64,000 nt of DNA from positions 13,503,325-13,567,324 of the forward strand of contig JAFMSR010000003.1 in the NCBI GenBank assembly GCA_022818135.1, given 5' to 3'. Position 1 is the first letter of the stretch. Each line of letters starts with the position of its first letter. Shown in pieces: positions 47,899 to 59,855 of the stretch. Below the pieces are notes generated by a model. That model was given only the letters and a program-made list of their open reading frames with translations, did no database searches and was not told the origin of the DNA. The position numbers were made by a program, and so were the translations under genes. Source of the DNA: Saxidomus purpurata. Its lineage: Eukaryota; Mollusca; Bivalvia; Venerida; Veneridae.

Positions 47899-50800
47899 TT
47901 ATCTGCTCAACGACATCAGGTATATGTTCAGAGCCAGTATGTTCCCCTCTCCATCGGCGGTGGGGAATTCGTGACTGCAGCTTGGACATGTTGCTCGTGA
48001 AACTGTTCCGTGATACTCTGTTACTTTCGATTTGAGCTTGCACAAAGGACATCTAAACTTGGCCACTTGCAGACTTTTCAAGGACCTCATCAGTTTATCA
48101 GCAACTTCTGATCCATGTGTGTGATAGTAGTCCTTTTCTCTCTGGGATAGATCATTCTTATTCCAGAAGACGTCAATGAATTTCAATCCAAGAACGTCAG
48201 CGTTCTCAACTCTGAAAAAGCCCTTGTCTGCCCACTCTTCTCCCCATGAATTCATCAGACGAAGACATTTGCTGTTGTAATTTGTCAACACGACAGCGTG
48301 TCCAGATGGTAGTGCATCCGAACTTCGTCTACTTCTTTCGAGATCGCTCTTTCTCAAGATACCACTTGGATCACCTTCGTTAAATCTTCGGAACCTTTCC
48401 CATTCATCGATAGTGAGTTCAAACCTTGCTACTACTGGACGCTTAGTTGCTATAGCCTTCAATGCTCCGTTGATATTTACTTTCTTACAGTGTAATCGGT
48501 AGAGGGGACAGATTCCCCACAGAACACAGAAAGTATCTGCACCATGCCTTCCGTGCCGATTTATTAAGTCGTCACGAAGTCCTTCAAAATCCGGATAGCC
48601 ATCATCTCTGCCAAGTACTCTGTGCATAGCTAGATGAAGAACTGCTGCTGATGCATTTGCATAGCAGGTCCCTCTTTCTTGTCTCTGCGCTTCAAAGCCT
48701 GTTCTTCTGGTTGATATAAATATCTAGTGAGACAGATAAAAGCAAATTTGACAGGGCATCCTGACAACAAATAGCGTTTCGGGCAATATCACAAACTTCT
48801 TTCAAATTATCTGGGTTGTTAACGTGCAAAAACAATCTGGTCTCGTTGTTATTTATATCAATGCTCCATTTATTCTTGATGAAGATCGTTCTGGTAACCA
48901 AGTCGGTTGGAATGTATGAGCTTAATTTGAAGAGAAACTTTGCACCATCCTCCCAGCAAGGTTCATCAAAGCTATGCAGTTTTCTTGGCTCAACATTGGA
49001 TAAACTGGATATGTAACAAGTCGCCACCGTAACATTTAGCCTTTTTAGCTCAGAAATGATTATATTTACCATACCTCTGTCTGTCGGCATACCATCTGAT
49101 ACCACTATTAGTAATCTGTGATGATTTGAATAAGTAATCCAAGACATAAATAGCAAATCTGAAGCTTTTCTGAGTGCGGTGTATAAAGGCGTCCTTCCGT
49201 AAATAAAAGAATCGACAATTCTGAGCAATTTTCTTGCTGTGTCTGCTGTGAGTTCTTGGTCATTAACGCATCCGCGAATCACATTTGCCGCATCAGGTAC
49301 TCTGTAAACAGATTTGTCATCTACGTCTACAAGTAAGGATTTTTTTACAATAGTGCTGATGTCTTCCACTGTAGCTTGACGGAACTGGGTCGCTGCGACT
49401 GATGTCACAGATTGTGCATTTTTATACGCCCGAAGGGACGTATTATGTTATCGCCTCGGTGTCCGTCTGTCCGTCTGTCCGTTAGCAATTTCCCTTCCGC
49501 TCTCTAACTGTTGAACCCCTTAAAGGATTTCGAAGAAACCTGACACAAATGTAAACCAGACTGAGACGACGTGCAGAAGCAATGTTCCGGATGGCTGGAT
49601 TCAAGGTCAAGGTCATACTTAGCGGTCAAAGGTCATATGATTTTGTTTCCCTTCCGCTCTGTAACTCTTGAACCCCTTGAAGGATTTCGAAGAAACCTGA
49701 CACAAATGTTAACCAGACTGAGACGACGTGCAGAAGCAATGTTCCGGACGTCTGTCCGTCTGTCCGTCCGTCCGTCTGTGCGTTAGCAATTTCCCTTCCG
49801 CTCTGTAACTCTTGAACCCCTTGAAGGATCTGACACAAATGTTAACCAGACTGAGACGACGTGCAGAAGCAATGTTCCGGATGGCTGGATTCAAGGTCAA
49901 GGTCATACTTAGGGGACAAAGGTCATATGATTTTGTTTCCCTTCCGCTCTGTAACTCTTGAACCCCGTGAAGGATTTCGAAGAAACCTGACACAATTGTT
50001 TACCACATTGAGACGACGTGCAGAAGCCATGTTCCGGATGGCTCACTTCAAGGTCAATGTCACACTTAGGGTTCAAGCGTCATATAACTGTGTGGATATT
50101 GCTCTGCATTTGCTCTTGATTACAGTGCTCTTTTTTGTATTTGGGAGATTCTATTTTGTTTGTTTAATTTTTTTATTGAATTACTTCCCTTTTATGTTAC
50201 TATCAATAGCATATTTTGTAACTTTTTTATTATTGGCAGTACGGAAAAACCGAGACCACTTTTCTGTGGTACAACATGAATGGTACCTCCAATTTTTTGG
50301 TGTTTTTTGACATTTTTGTACCAGGTTAGGATTTTCTGGTTGGGGACTTTTTTTATATAACTTCAATTTTTTATTCTTGTTCCTGTCCGTTGGGCTTCAA
50401 CAGCCTAAATTTTGCTCCCATTCTCTGATACAACACTTCGGGCGTATATTGCTGCGCTTTGCGGTGCTCTTGTTTATAATGCCACCAACAAATCCAAGAA
50501 AGCCTTTTTCTGGTTGCATAACCTCGGGCAAAGCACCATCCCAGTCACGACACGCGAGTGGTAAATAGTCAGAAACAAATCGCTTTGTAAATTGGTTGTC
50601 AGACTCAAGCTTATTCAAGATAATTCGTGCTAGATACTCCGATACTGCTTGACTAACAATGTTCTTCTCTGCCCATCTTCTTATTGTTCTAGCCCCGTTA
50701 GCTTCTAGTAACTTAAAAACTGCTTCAATAGTTCTATCACTTGCAGGACCACTGTTGGCGTTGCCTTCACTTGGACACTGTTTAATTGTCCCTATTGTAT

Positions 50801-50996
50801 CAAACAATTCTTTGAATGGACTTCCAAATCCAACAGCAAAAACACGATTGTCTCTTGAGACATCGTGTTTGACAAGGCCATCAATCAGAGTAAAGACTGA
50901 GCGCACCCATGTACCACCTTCCTCATTCACGCCGTCGTCGATACTTCTTTTCATAGAACCCGACAAGTCTAGTAAAACGCCAATGAAGGTTGACAT
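47899..50996 (-). pseudogene. vWA / papain-like peptidase / zinc-ribbon gene, copy 2 (two breaks)
   Basis: Segment 1 (50,996 down to about 50,480) starts MSTFIGVLLDLSGSMKRS with the vWA metal-site motif DLSGS. Segment 2 (about 49,425-48,692) carries YGRTPLYTALRKASDL and LLIVVSDGMPTD, the other metal-site Thr and Asp. Segment 3 (about 48,700-47,899) carries ERGTCYANASAAVLHLA (nucleophilic Cys), SGHAVVLTNYN (His), LMNSWGEEWADKGFFRV (Asn) and a C-terminal CPLC...CPSC zinc-ribbon-like pair, ending at TAA 47,899. Two problems exist: a 1.05-kb repeat insertion splits the vWA region (49,427-50,478), and a net 2-nt loss around 48,695, relative to copy 1, breaks the frame a few codons before the catalytic Cys. 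No consensus splice pair was found that would remove the insertion cleanly. If these breaks were spliced or are assembly errors, it would be an intact protein of about 670 residues with no signal peptide. Substrate and role are unknown. Confidence 0.82.
49427..50478. mobile_element. Repeat insertion inside the vWA-peptidase gene
   Basis: It is bounded by TATACGCCCGAAGGGACG (49,427 on) and the inverted 'cacttcgggcgtata' (about 50,441-50,455), followed by a short 'gcgctttgcggtgctct' tail. It is missing from copy 1. Inside are (GTCC)n-type runs and three to four 150-180-bp units ('tttcccttccgctctgtaac', 'ccccttgaaggatttcgaag', 'gagacgacgtgcagaagcaa', 'aaggtcaaggtcata'). Open frames in these units (for example 49,861-50,310) follow the repeat and are not genes. 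Confidence 0.75.
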
Positions 50997-51030
50997 ATTG
51001 ATATTGTCTGAAATACAAAATGATTTTGGA

Positions 51031-53505
51031 GAAATGAATAATTATTACCTTCTTGGTGAACGAATCTTTCCAAAACTGTTTCATTTTGGTTTCATTTTAG
51101 AAAAGTTTAGCCCAGTGCATGTGAACACTGGCTACAGTTAAAATATGAGTAGTGTTTTATGCAAAACTTAAGGTATGTTGTTCAATGTGGTTGAAGCCAC
51201 CTCCGCTGAGCGGCATACCTTACTTTTTGCACAGGCGCTGAGTGGCCTGTCTCCGATGAGCGTATTAGCTAGATCATAAAAATCTTCTCTTCTCAAAAAT
51301 TTAGCATGAGCTCTGCATGACGGACGTGTAACATCATAAATTGAGAAACCATACAACACGCAAAGACCGTCTTCAAAAAAATGCTTTTCAAGGTGTATGT
51401 ATAGATTGTAGTAAAAGTATCAAAAAGTTTAGAAACTGGTCACATGACGTTGAAGTTTGTTTCATTTTGACACCGAATAAGACAAAAAAGGCAGGAAATT
51501 GGATCAAATATAATTCCATGTGGATTTACAAGAATTTTTCTAATTTTGTCACATTTTTTTCTTTAACAAATGCATGGTCATTTCTTGTGATATCTCTGTG
51601 GTTTAAACTTATTTATTTTACTTGTAGTCTAAGGTTTTGACAATTTATATTAAAACTAAGGTCGCAATCAAATTGAAGTGACAATATTTGAATTCCATTT
51701 CATCTACCCCTGGTGTACAGCCATGTTTTACTATACAGTTCAGACTTTATTTAATGGGGTTTCGGGCACATGAAGTATGGAATCAACGCCCCCCCCCCGC
51801 GTTACCCGCCCCTGCAAATCTAATTTCACAACGTAAACTCATGTTTACATATACAAAATAACAAGAAATAATATTAAATCAAGTTCTGAAACAAATAAAG
51901 CCATCTAAAAAACCACCGGACTAACTAGCATAAAAAAATTATACATAATACATACAAGTATGAAACATTTTCGGCAAACTTGCCGGGATTCCCTTGTTTA
52001 TGGTAAAATATTTTGATGAATTAAAAGAGCCTAGAATATCCACTGGTGTCTATAAATAAGGTAACAATTATGCCTAATTACCATCCTTAAAAGTCCGAAG
52101 TATTCCATAAAAATTATTTCAAAAAGTCAACACATACACGAATCCCACAAGAAAGGTTTCTTAAATTGAACAAGAAAATTATAACCTAACAGGTGGGAGT
52201 GAAATTATTTCCCCTCATACACTAAATTTCTACATCGATGCAATAACATTTTGCTTTATGCACGTAACAGTTCAATGCATTGTTAAAGGATCAAGGGTCA
52301 AAACATCCATTTTAGAAAAACATACTTATTTAAAAGTATATGTAAATACCCATCACATGTACTAGCTTTTGTCTCGGCCAGTTGGCAGTGTTCAAAATAT
52401 TTAAAAATCAAATATTCCCATATTGACACTATTACATGATCATGCAATGGAAAGAATACCTATTTTTATATATGAATTAGGTTTGTTCTTACGATGCTTA
52501 AAAGCAGTATATACATGTTCATAATTTATGACAGGGTACTTGAACAGTTAATTCGATACAGCAGGATAAAGGAGCATAACCCAAAAACAGAGCGCCATAA
52601 ATAAGACCTCTTCTTCGGCCACTTGTAATCAAAGCAAAAACTTTATTCTTTTTTTACTCAATTTTTCTTTAGAACAGTAACTTGTCATTTTGTTAACGTA
52701 TAGATCTAGCAAATACGTCTTTGAGATCAAGCATCACCATTCTCTGTTTATTTCAATGTAAATACAGTTGTACATGTAGTTGGGACGAACTGTAGGCCAG
52801 TGATCAGGCATAAACTTGAGCTATCACTAAACGTGATTAAAATACTCTAACCAATGTGTCTTGTCACAACCTTCTGTCATAAAACAGTTGTCGATCAATA
52901 AGATTAGTTAGGAAAAACGTGATGCTTGGAACGTGTTGGTCAATGTCAAGATCACAGTTTCTATCAAAAATCGAAAAACAGTTCACGGTCGATAATTTTA
53001 GTTATGATTAATGTATTGTCATAAAACTTGAAACATCGGTATTATGTACCAAGAAGCAGGTTGTGATTGGTTTCGTGGTCACTTGAGTTAACGTGAAGGT
53101 TATTGTTTCTTTTACAGTCAAATTATGCACCAATAAGACATATTTCAGTGCATGATAAAAATAACTAGAATAATAATAAAAAAATAAATCAAGTTTGCTC
53201 CATTCTTTTAAACTTTTTCCTTTCATTGCATAACAATTTGCTTACCCGGATTGTAACTAAAAAATAAACTTGTGGTTTACTTCAAACTTAAAGATAAGTG
53301 GACTTGGGTCGGAGTGCAACTTGTCAAGGAAACCTGACCCAAACTTGTTCCATTCTTGAGTGATCACCCTTTTGTATGTTTACATGTACATATGCTTATA
53401 TATAGAAATCTTTAAAAATAACTTCTTGTCTAGAACCACTAGGCCCAGAGCTTAGATATTCGGAATAAAGCATTGTGTAGTGGACCTCTATGTAGATCAA
53501 ACTAG
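51031..53505. other. AT-rich intergenic DNA
   Basis: No gene recognised. A C-homopolymer lies at about 51,790-51,798. 52,890-53,110 contains decayed phrases of the 'gtcaatgtcaagatcacagt' type and is probably an old member of the AGGTCA-type repeats. Confidence 0.4.
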
Positions 53506-53510
53506 AATTA

Positions 53511-54340
53511 TGTCTCCCCCATTAAATATGGGGAAGATATATTGTTTTTGCCATGGATGTCTGTCTGTCCGTCCGTCCGTCCGTCCGTCTGTCTGTCCGG
53601 CAAAATCGTGTCCGCTCCATATCTCCTTCACCCCTCGAAGGATTTTCATGAACTTTGGGTCAGATGTTCACCACAACTAGACGATGTGCAGAACCCATGA
53701 ACCAACCGCGCAGGTGTCACATCTTAAAGTCAAAGGTTTGAGCCTTGCATTTCGTGTCCGCTCCGTATCTCCTTAACCCCTTGAAGGATTTTCATTAAAC
53801 TTTGGTCAGATGTTCACCTCAAATACGCGATGTGCAGAACCCGTGAATAAACCATGCCGGCTCATGGTCAAGGTCACAGTTAGAGATCAAAGGTCAAATG
53901 ACTATATTTCGTGTCCGTCAATATCTCTTGAACCCCTTGTAGGATTTAAGAATAACTCAACACAAATGTTCATCATAGTGACGCGATGTGCAAAGCGCAT
54001 GTAACAACCACCTTGGTTCAAGGTCAAGTTCACTGTTACTAGAAATAGAAAAATGATGTCTGCTCAATAACTCCAGTTAGGAGTGACCAATTGCAATGAA
54101 ACTTGATGTGTATGTAGCTTTCATGTAGCGAAAGGTTGGGGTAGCATCTGGGGTCACTAGGGTCAATGTCAAGGTAACTGTTACTAAAAAAACAGATTTA
54201 AAAAAAATGTCTTTTGGCTTTTAAACTGTTTTAAGCAAAAAAACTTTTTTAAGGTCAAAGTCACTGTTACTAAAAATATTATTTTTTGAAGTGTTGTAAG
54301 CAAACATTTTAGAAAAATAAGGTCAAGGTCACTGTATCTT
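53511..54340 (+). repeat. Composite AGGTCA-type repeat with (GTCC)n run
   Basis: It starts 'atgtctcccccattaaatat', then a GTCTGTCCGTCCG run (about 53,561-53,600). Next come three units of roughly 155 bp with 'cgtgtccgctccatatctcc', 'ccttgaaggattttcat' and 'gcgatgtgcagaacccatga', then a 'gttaggagtgaccaattgca' unit and T-rich tails with 'aaggtcactgt'. It has the same general layout as 31,013-32,270 and the inside of 49,427-50,478, but distinct unit sequences. Confidence 0.8.
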
Positions 54341-55531
54341 TTTGACAAAAACAACCATCTAGTTCACAGATCAAAATTGACCCTATCTGCTTTTGATGAC
54401 CTTTAATTATAGACTTTGGTAGCAAGGTGGGCCATTTTGGCCCTCTTGTTTCGATGTATTTATACATAAATGCTCCATGAAGCCCACAATGCTGTACAAT
54501 TCCAATATATATACGTAGCCTTGAAAACCTGACCAGTATTACCGTAAATCGTACACGTTTTTGCGACAGTTGCAAAGTGCGTGAAATAAATACTTTATAC
54601 ACGTACTATAGACTACTATATAGGAGAGTTGTTTCGTGTTATAAAAAATCCATTTAATCTTCTTAAGAATTAATATTTTGTTTGCTTCTCATCTGTGAGT
54701 TTTTCAAGTAAAATGTTAAAATGTTAAAGATTTGTTCCTTAATAAACAATTAAATTTTATTTTTCTAATTTTAAAGAATGTTGTGATAGTTGAAGGGTTT
54801 TATCAAAATTAAATGTTTTGTTTAGAGACCATTAAAACGTCCAACATTAGTGACCCCCCCTCCCCATGAATCAGCAGGTGGTATAATCCCTCTTGTATCT
54901 GTAGACTTGACATGTAGTCCAATAGGACCATAAATTTTATTGATTTGTAGAGATGATGGTTAATGATATAACCAAGATTGCAGACAGAAATATGATAGCT
55001 ACAGAAAGGCAATTTTCAATTTGTTAAGTGTTCAAACTTTGTATAGTATTATTTTTATTTTATGCACTATAGGACAACAAACGTAATTCCATTGACATGT
55101 TTTCATATATATATTGTTACAATGGGTCAAGTTCGGAGTGCACTTTTTTGTCATTAATTGTAAAATTGTTCTGTTTATAATTTTTCAAGTTTCAAGTTCA
55201 AGTTTATTGGCAAAATCAGCAAAATCATTTGCCTTTGGTCATTTATAACTTATGATAACGGAATATGGCAAAGACAATTAAACATAGCAATATAATAAAC
55301 ATGTAAAGTAGTCAACAATAGCACAAACATGAAACAGTCAAAATTTTCAGAGTATTTTTACGTAAATCAAAAGCTTCTTTAATAAACCTTGTTACATTAG
55401 ACAACATTTTTTTTATTTTTAAAACGACATTTCATTATCAAACATGTTAACGGTAGGCCATGATACATGACTCAGATATTTATTCCGGATGTGCGAGTAC
55501 TAGTATTTCACACAGCCTAATACTTATTAGT
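54341..55531. other. Intergenic DNA with one dispersed repeat
   Basis: 55,190-55,410 ('caagtttattggcaaaat', 'catttgcctttggtcat') resembles the copy-1-specific insertion at 17,320-17,560. Nothing else is supported. Confidence 0.45.
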
Positions 55532-55537
55532 GTTTGC

Positions 55538-56768
55538 GATGGAACGCCATGGCCGTCTTATCATGACTTGTTTGCTTATATGCGGTACATATTTCATTAT
55601 ATGCAGTAGGTCTTCTATTATATGCAGTAGATATTTAATTATATGTGGTATATAATTCATTATGTGTGGTACAAGTTACTTTATATGCTGTACTTTCTTT
55701 GTTATATGTAGTACAACTCTTCTTATATGTGGTGGTAATGTCTCTTTATATGCAGTGCATTTGAATTTGTGTGCGGTACAAACACCAATATATGCAGTAG
55801 ATTTGTTATTGTGTGTAGTAGATAAAACGTTATACGTAGTGCTTTTTACATTATATGATGTACACATATAAATATATGTGGTAGTCACTGTGTCCATTAT
55901 GTGTGGTGCTTTTTTCCTTATATGCAGTGCAAATCACATTATATATCGTACTTTCGTTAATATACACTGTAGATCTCACATTATATCTGTACATGCGATT
56001 TCTTTATATGCTGTGCTCCGAGCATTATATGCGGTAGTAATTTCTTTATACGCGGTAGTTTCGTCATTATATGCGGTAGTTATGTCGTTATGATGAGATG
56101 GTTAGGATATTTCCGAACGATACCGTAAATTGTGCAAAATAATTACTCGTGTGAAACATCCGGATTCGTTATAATCCGGCAATATAAGGTATCGTTCGGA
56201 AATATCCTAACCATCACATCATAACGACATAACTACCGCATATAATGACGAAACTACCGCATACAAAAAAATTACTACCGCATATAATGCTGGTAGCACA
56301 GCATATAAGAAAATCGCATGTACAGCATGTAACGCGAGATCCGCAGCGTATATTAACGAAAGTACAACATATAATGTGATTTGCACTGCGTATGAGGAAA
56401 AAAGCACCACACATAATGGACACAGTGACTACCACATATATTTATGTGTGTACATCATATAATGTAAAAAGCACCACGTATAACGTTTTATCTACTATAC
56501 ACAATAACAAATCTCCTGCATATATTGGTGTTTGTACCGCACACAAATTCAAATGCACTGCAAGAGAGTACCACCACATATAAGAAGAGTTGTACTACAT
56601 ATAACAAAGAAAGTACAGCATATAAAGTAATTTGTACCACTTATAATGAACTATCTACCACATATAATTAAATATCTACTGCATATAATAAAAGATCTAC
56701 TGCATATAATGAAATATGTACCGCATATAAGCAAACAAGTCATGATAAGATGGTCATGGCGTTCCACA
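55538..56768. mobile_element. Foldback element A: 1.23-kb palindrome with 21-bp arm units
   Basis: The left arm 55,538-56,124 and right arm 56,188-56,768 are inverted copies, about 94 per cent identical, around a 63-nt loop that itself contains CCGGATT...AATCCGG. Each arm holds about 24 tandem units of 21 bp (55,576-56,087 on the left), each a conserved 12-mer such as TTATATGCGGTA followed by 9 variable bases. The variable bases differ from unit to unit but match unit-for-unit between the arms. The outer ends read GATGGAACGCC and GGCGTTCCACA and are flanked by a 6-bp direct repeat GTTTGC (55,532-55,537, 56,769-56,774). Because 21 is divisible by 3, spurious heptad-repeat frames such as 55,662-55,871 appear on both strands. 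No transposase, so non-autonomous. Confidence 0.9.
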
Positions 56769-56774
56769 GTTTGC

Positions 56775-58211
56775 CCTACATTTCTGTCTAATGAAAATAT
56801 CTAAAAATTTAAAATGTTCCCTGTCTATTTGCCATAAACCTCAGACAGATTGTTCTACGTATCACTCTATCTTGATAGAGCGAGACTCTAGAGACCTGTT
56901 TGCGCATGTGCATATAGCCCACTTCCGTTCAACAAAAACAAAAACAAATTCCGTTGGAACCATAAAATTAATCAAATCTTCTGAAACAAGATTGCAAATA
57001 TTATATTAATATCTATTTTTCGCATCTTTTTCAATGATAACCTTTTTGACGCAGAGAGTTACAAAAACAGTCAAAAGGTTGCAATTTAGAGATCAAAGCG
57101 CTGTGAGCGCTGCAGGCCTGGGGGCTATAGGTCAACTCCCCGAAAACCAACTTTTGACCTACGTGTTTTGCGCTGAATCTTACCTAAAGCGCGGGTCGAA
57201 ATGTGCAGAGGACGAAATTCAATATATGACACAGAATGAATGATTCACAAATATATGGGTGGCAGGGAAGTTTGTTTTATTATAAAACGTACGTTAAATG
57301 AAAAATAATCACATAGTCAACATTATAAAATGTTTAAGCCAATAAAAATAATTCGCTTTGTACAACTTCAAGCGATATGATCTGATGATGTGGATCGAAA
57401 ATTATTGTGTACCAAGGACAAGACCTTGAAACAGAAATAAACAAAGCAATACCAGCAATGAAATATAAATACAGTACTGTACAATGTGAGAAAACCAAAA
57501 ATGATTCTGGGTTACCTTATAGTTGTAATCGGTGAAACCGTTCACTGGGCCTTGACATGCAGCGTCCTCGATAAATGGCGGGTGATTTTGATCACGTGAG
57601 TTCCTTCTCGGGAATGTATGTAAATTATATCTTTTTTTTTAGAGACATTTATTTTTAGGTAAATATATATGTAATCGTTCGTAAATAACAAAGTTGTCAA
57701 TGAAATAACATCGGAAATTTGAAAATCAAACTACAAACTCTTATATCGAGCTTCGTACGTTTTCGTAAATTTCCGTAAATATCCGTACTTTTCCGTGATA
57801 TGCATATGATTATCTTCCGTAATCAGCTAACAGCGCATTAATTTCTAAAACAGAAAAAAATGTGTAATGCAGCCCGTAAGCTATATACCTTCCTGCAGTC
57901 GTTTGAAGTTTTATGTACTGTTTTTATTTGTAATATGTTCTTATCATATGCGACATTCAAACAAAAGATTGATCTGGTCTGTCTTGCACTACTTTCGCAT
58001 AGCGCATTTTTTATTCGCACATAGCACAGTTGAATTTCTTGCAGTGTTTGAAATGTGGTATACTAACTTAGGCCTTGGGGACTTTCAGCTAGCATTAAGT
58101 GAACCATTCCATTCGTGAATATATTGATCGCGCAATCTTCTTTTTATCGAAGAAAAAAATTGACGTCATTATTGTAATCATTCAAAAGATGAGAGAGCCC
58201 AAGGTGGTCAA
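56775..58211. other. Intergenic DNA; no recognised gene
   Basis: A 69-codon frame (57,034-57,243), slightly GC-richer than its surroundings, matches nothing I know. 57,755-57,802 has short 'ttccgtaaatatccgta' repeats. Confidence 0.4.
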
Positions 58212-58479
58212 TTCGGAAACGTATATTGACCCCCTTTATCTCTTTTCTACATTTTCTTAAGATATTATAGATATGCGTGTATCATACACAAGTCCTTAAA
58301 TATTTATGACTAAATAATTTGTTGAAGTATAACATAAGGGAATCTAGGAGATATATGTGCTGGTTGTTATGTTTTGTAGATGTAGGTTGTAGCGGTTATG
58401 TACTGATATATTTCGCCAGCAACTATACTTTTTGGAAATAAATATATAAAATAAATATATGACAAATATTTGACATGAT

Positions 58480-58590
58480 GAACTAAACCAATTGAGTTGA
58501 ATATTTCCTTCCAAAATAAAAGTGACAGAAGAAACAAAGATATATTTCTTCATTACTTTTAACTTTCTCCACTTTGAAGTTTTTATACAT
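58480..58590 (+). repeat. Sequence repeated at 62,338-62,455
   Basis: 'aataaaagtgacagaagaaa', 'caaagatatatttctt' and 'acttttaactttctccac' recur in the same orientation at 62,374-62,440. The copy at 62,4xx then continues directly into a stretch that here lies 2.2 kb further on (60,745-60,785). Confidence 0.75.
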
Positions 58591-59369
58591 TTCAGCAGAA
58601 ATATATCATAAATTCTATTAATTTAGATCTGCTTCAATAAAATTCGTAAAAAGGGTATGAATTGGTGATTAAAACTTATTTCTTAATTTAAACATAAAAT
58701 CGTTACAATAAGAGATGTACACGCTAGTAACTGATGTGAAGACGGACGACGGATAATCGATAAATACGGGGGAGTTTGAGTAAGTATTGTGTAAGTCAGA
58801 CCTCACTCAGTAATATGATTATAGTTGACCAACTGAATGTCAAACGGATACTCTGTACTTACTATGGTTGGTATTGCATCTAAATGAATGCGCCTTTCGT
58901 ATCAATTTTTTAAAATGATAGACAGAACTGTTAGTGGATAAAGAGGAAGACCCTACTTAAGAAACCATGCGCATTGTAGTTCCGTAAACCTTCATAACAG
59001 TTTCATAATTCTTTGGTGAAGCGATTTGTTTAAAAATGTCACTATATTGGCTTTTTGGTCAGAAACGAGACGATAAACACGTTTGTTTTATCATTTTATG
59101 AACAAGCATTTTGAGAAAATAATCTGCTAGTAGTTAAAACCCTTTAAATTGTCCGTTTTGATTCTTTTTTGTCCGCTTGCCTGATGCAGTCAACAGGAAA
59201 CAGCTGTTCTGCTGCTTAATTTTTACGTCTTGCCCACAGTTTCTAGTGAAAATATCAATTTCTCAAAAATGATATATTTAAACATAAGGTGTTAAAGTGA
59301 GTGCCAAAATCAATAAAACATGTGAAATTCAACATGGCGATTTCAGAAAAATCTATTGGATATATTCGC

Positions 59370-59845
59370 GAGTTTGGTTTAACACAATATCGTTATAAAA
59401 GGTTTTCAAAAGCGTTTGCTTCGCATTAAATAATTTAGTAGCGTATTATTTAAAGTAACATTATGCACATCTTACTGCACACGGACTAATTAAATAATAG
59501 TTCCTTTCTTCGCAGTGATCTCCCTTGTGTTATTGTTGCTGTTGGTAGAGATTTCGGCAGTGGAAGGGAAGCAACTCCTGCATGCAGTTGTTTTTTTTAA
59601 AGACTGCCCGAGTCAAAATAGGGAAAGTAATATTTGGAAAGTTATTATTTCGCACTGGTAGCAGTAACAATTTGGTGCATAAAGTTAAAAGCTATCATTT
59701 CCTCTACCCTTTTTTACACACACCTATTTCAGCTGGATTTTTACTTGAAAAAAATGCGCATAATTTTACTTTAAAAATATAGAAATACTTAAAGGAATGT
59801 TTATGGGAACCTTTTTACTTGTTGATTCGTTCTAATAACTCCTTA
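59370..59845. repeat. Third, decayed fragment of the segmental duplication
   Basis: 'tttcaaaagcgtttgc', 'atttagtagcgta' and 'aacctttttacttgttgatt' with 'cgttctaa' match 19,120-19,225 and 41,335-41,430 in the same order and orientation. Longer non-matching stretches lie between, so it is an older or more rearranged copy. Confidence 0.6.
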
Positions 59846-59855
59846 GTTTACTAAA

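Larger units (their letters stand above)
38546..51030. repeat. Segmental duplication, copy 2 (12.5 kb)
   Basis: Collinear, direct repeat of 17,034-26,190, starting at TTAACGGTCCTAACTCAGC. The extra length comes mainly from insertions at about 39,705-40,115, 40,590-41,085, 43,061-43,437, 45,775-46,042, 46,375-46,530, 46,565-47,362 and 49,427-50,478. Stretches not listed separately are duplicated non-coding DNA in which I see no gene. Confidence 0.92.

Noticed and set aside
49571..50310. Open frames containing 'MQKQCSGWLDSRSRSYL'-type repeated peptides
   Set aside because: The same peptide reappears because the underlying 150-180-bp repeat unit is repeated; it is part of the inserted element, not a gene.
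55576..56087. CRISPR-like look: conserved repeat alternating with variable spacer
   Set aside because: The unit is only 12+9 bp, it lies within a eukaryotic-type palindrome with target duplications, and no cas-like genes exist; the spacers are mirrored in the other arm.
55662..56583. Several open frames of 60-75 codons on both strands with a seven-residue repeat
   Set aside because: They follow from the 21-bp unit of the foldback arms, which is a multiple of three; mirrored frames occur in both arms and no start or splice context supports a protein.
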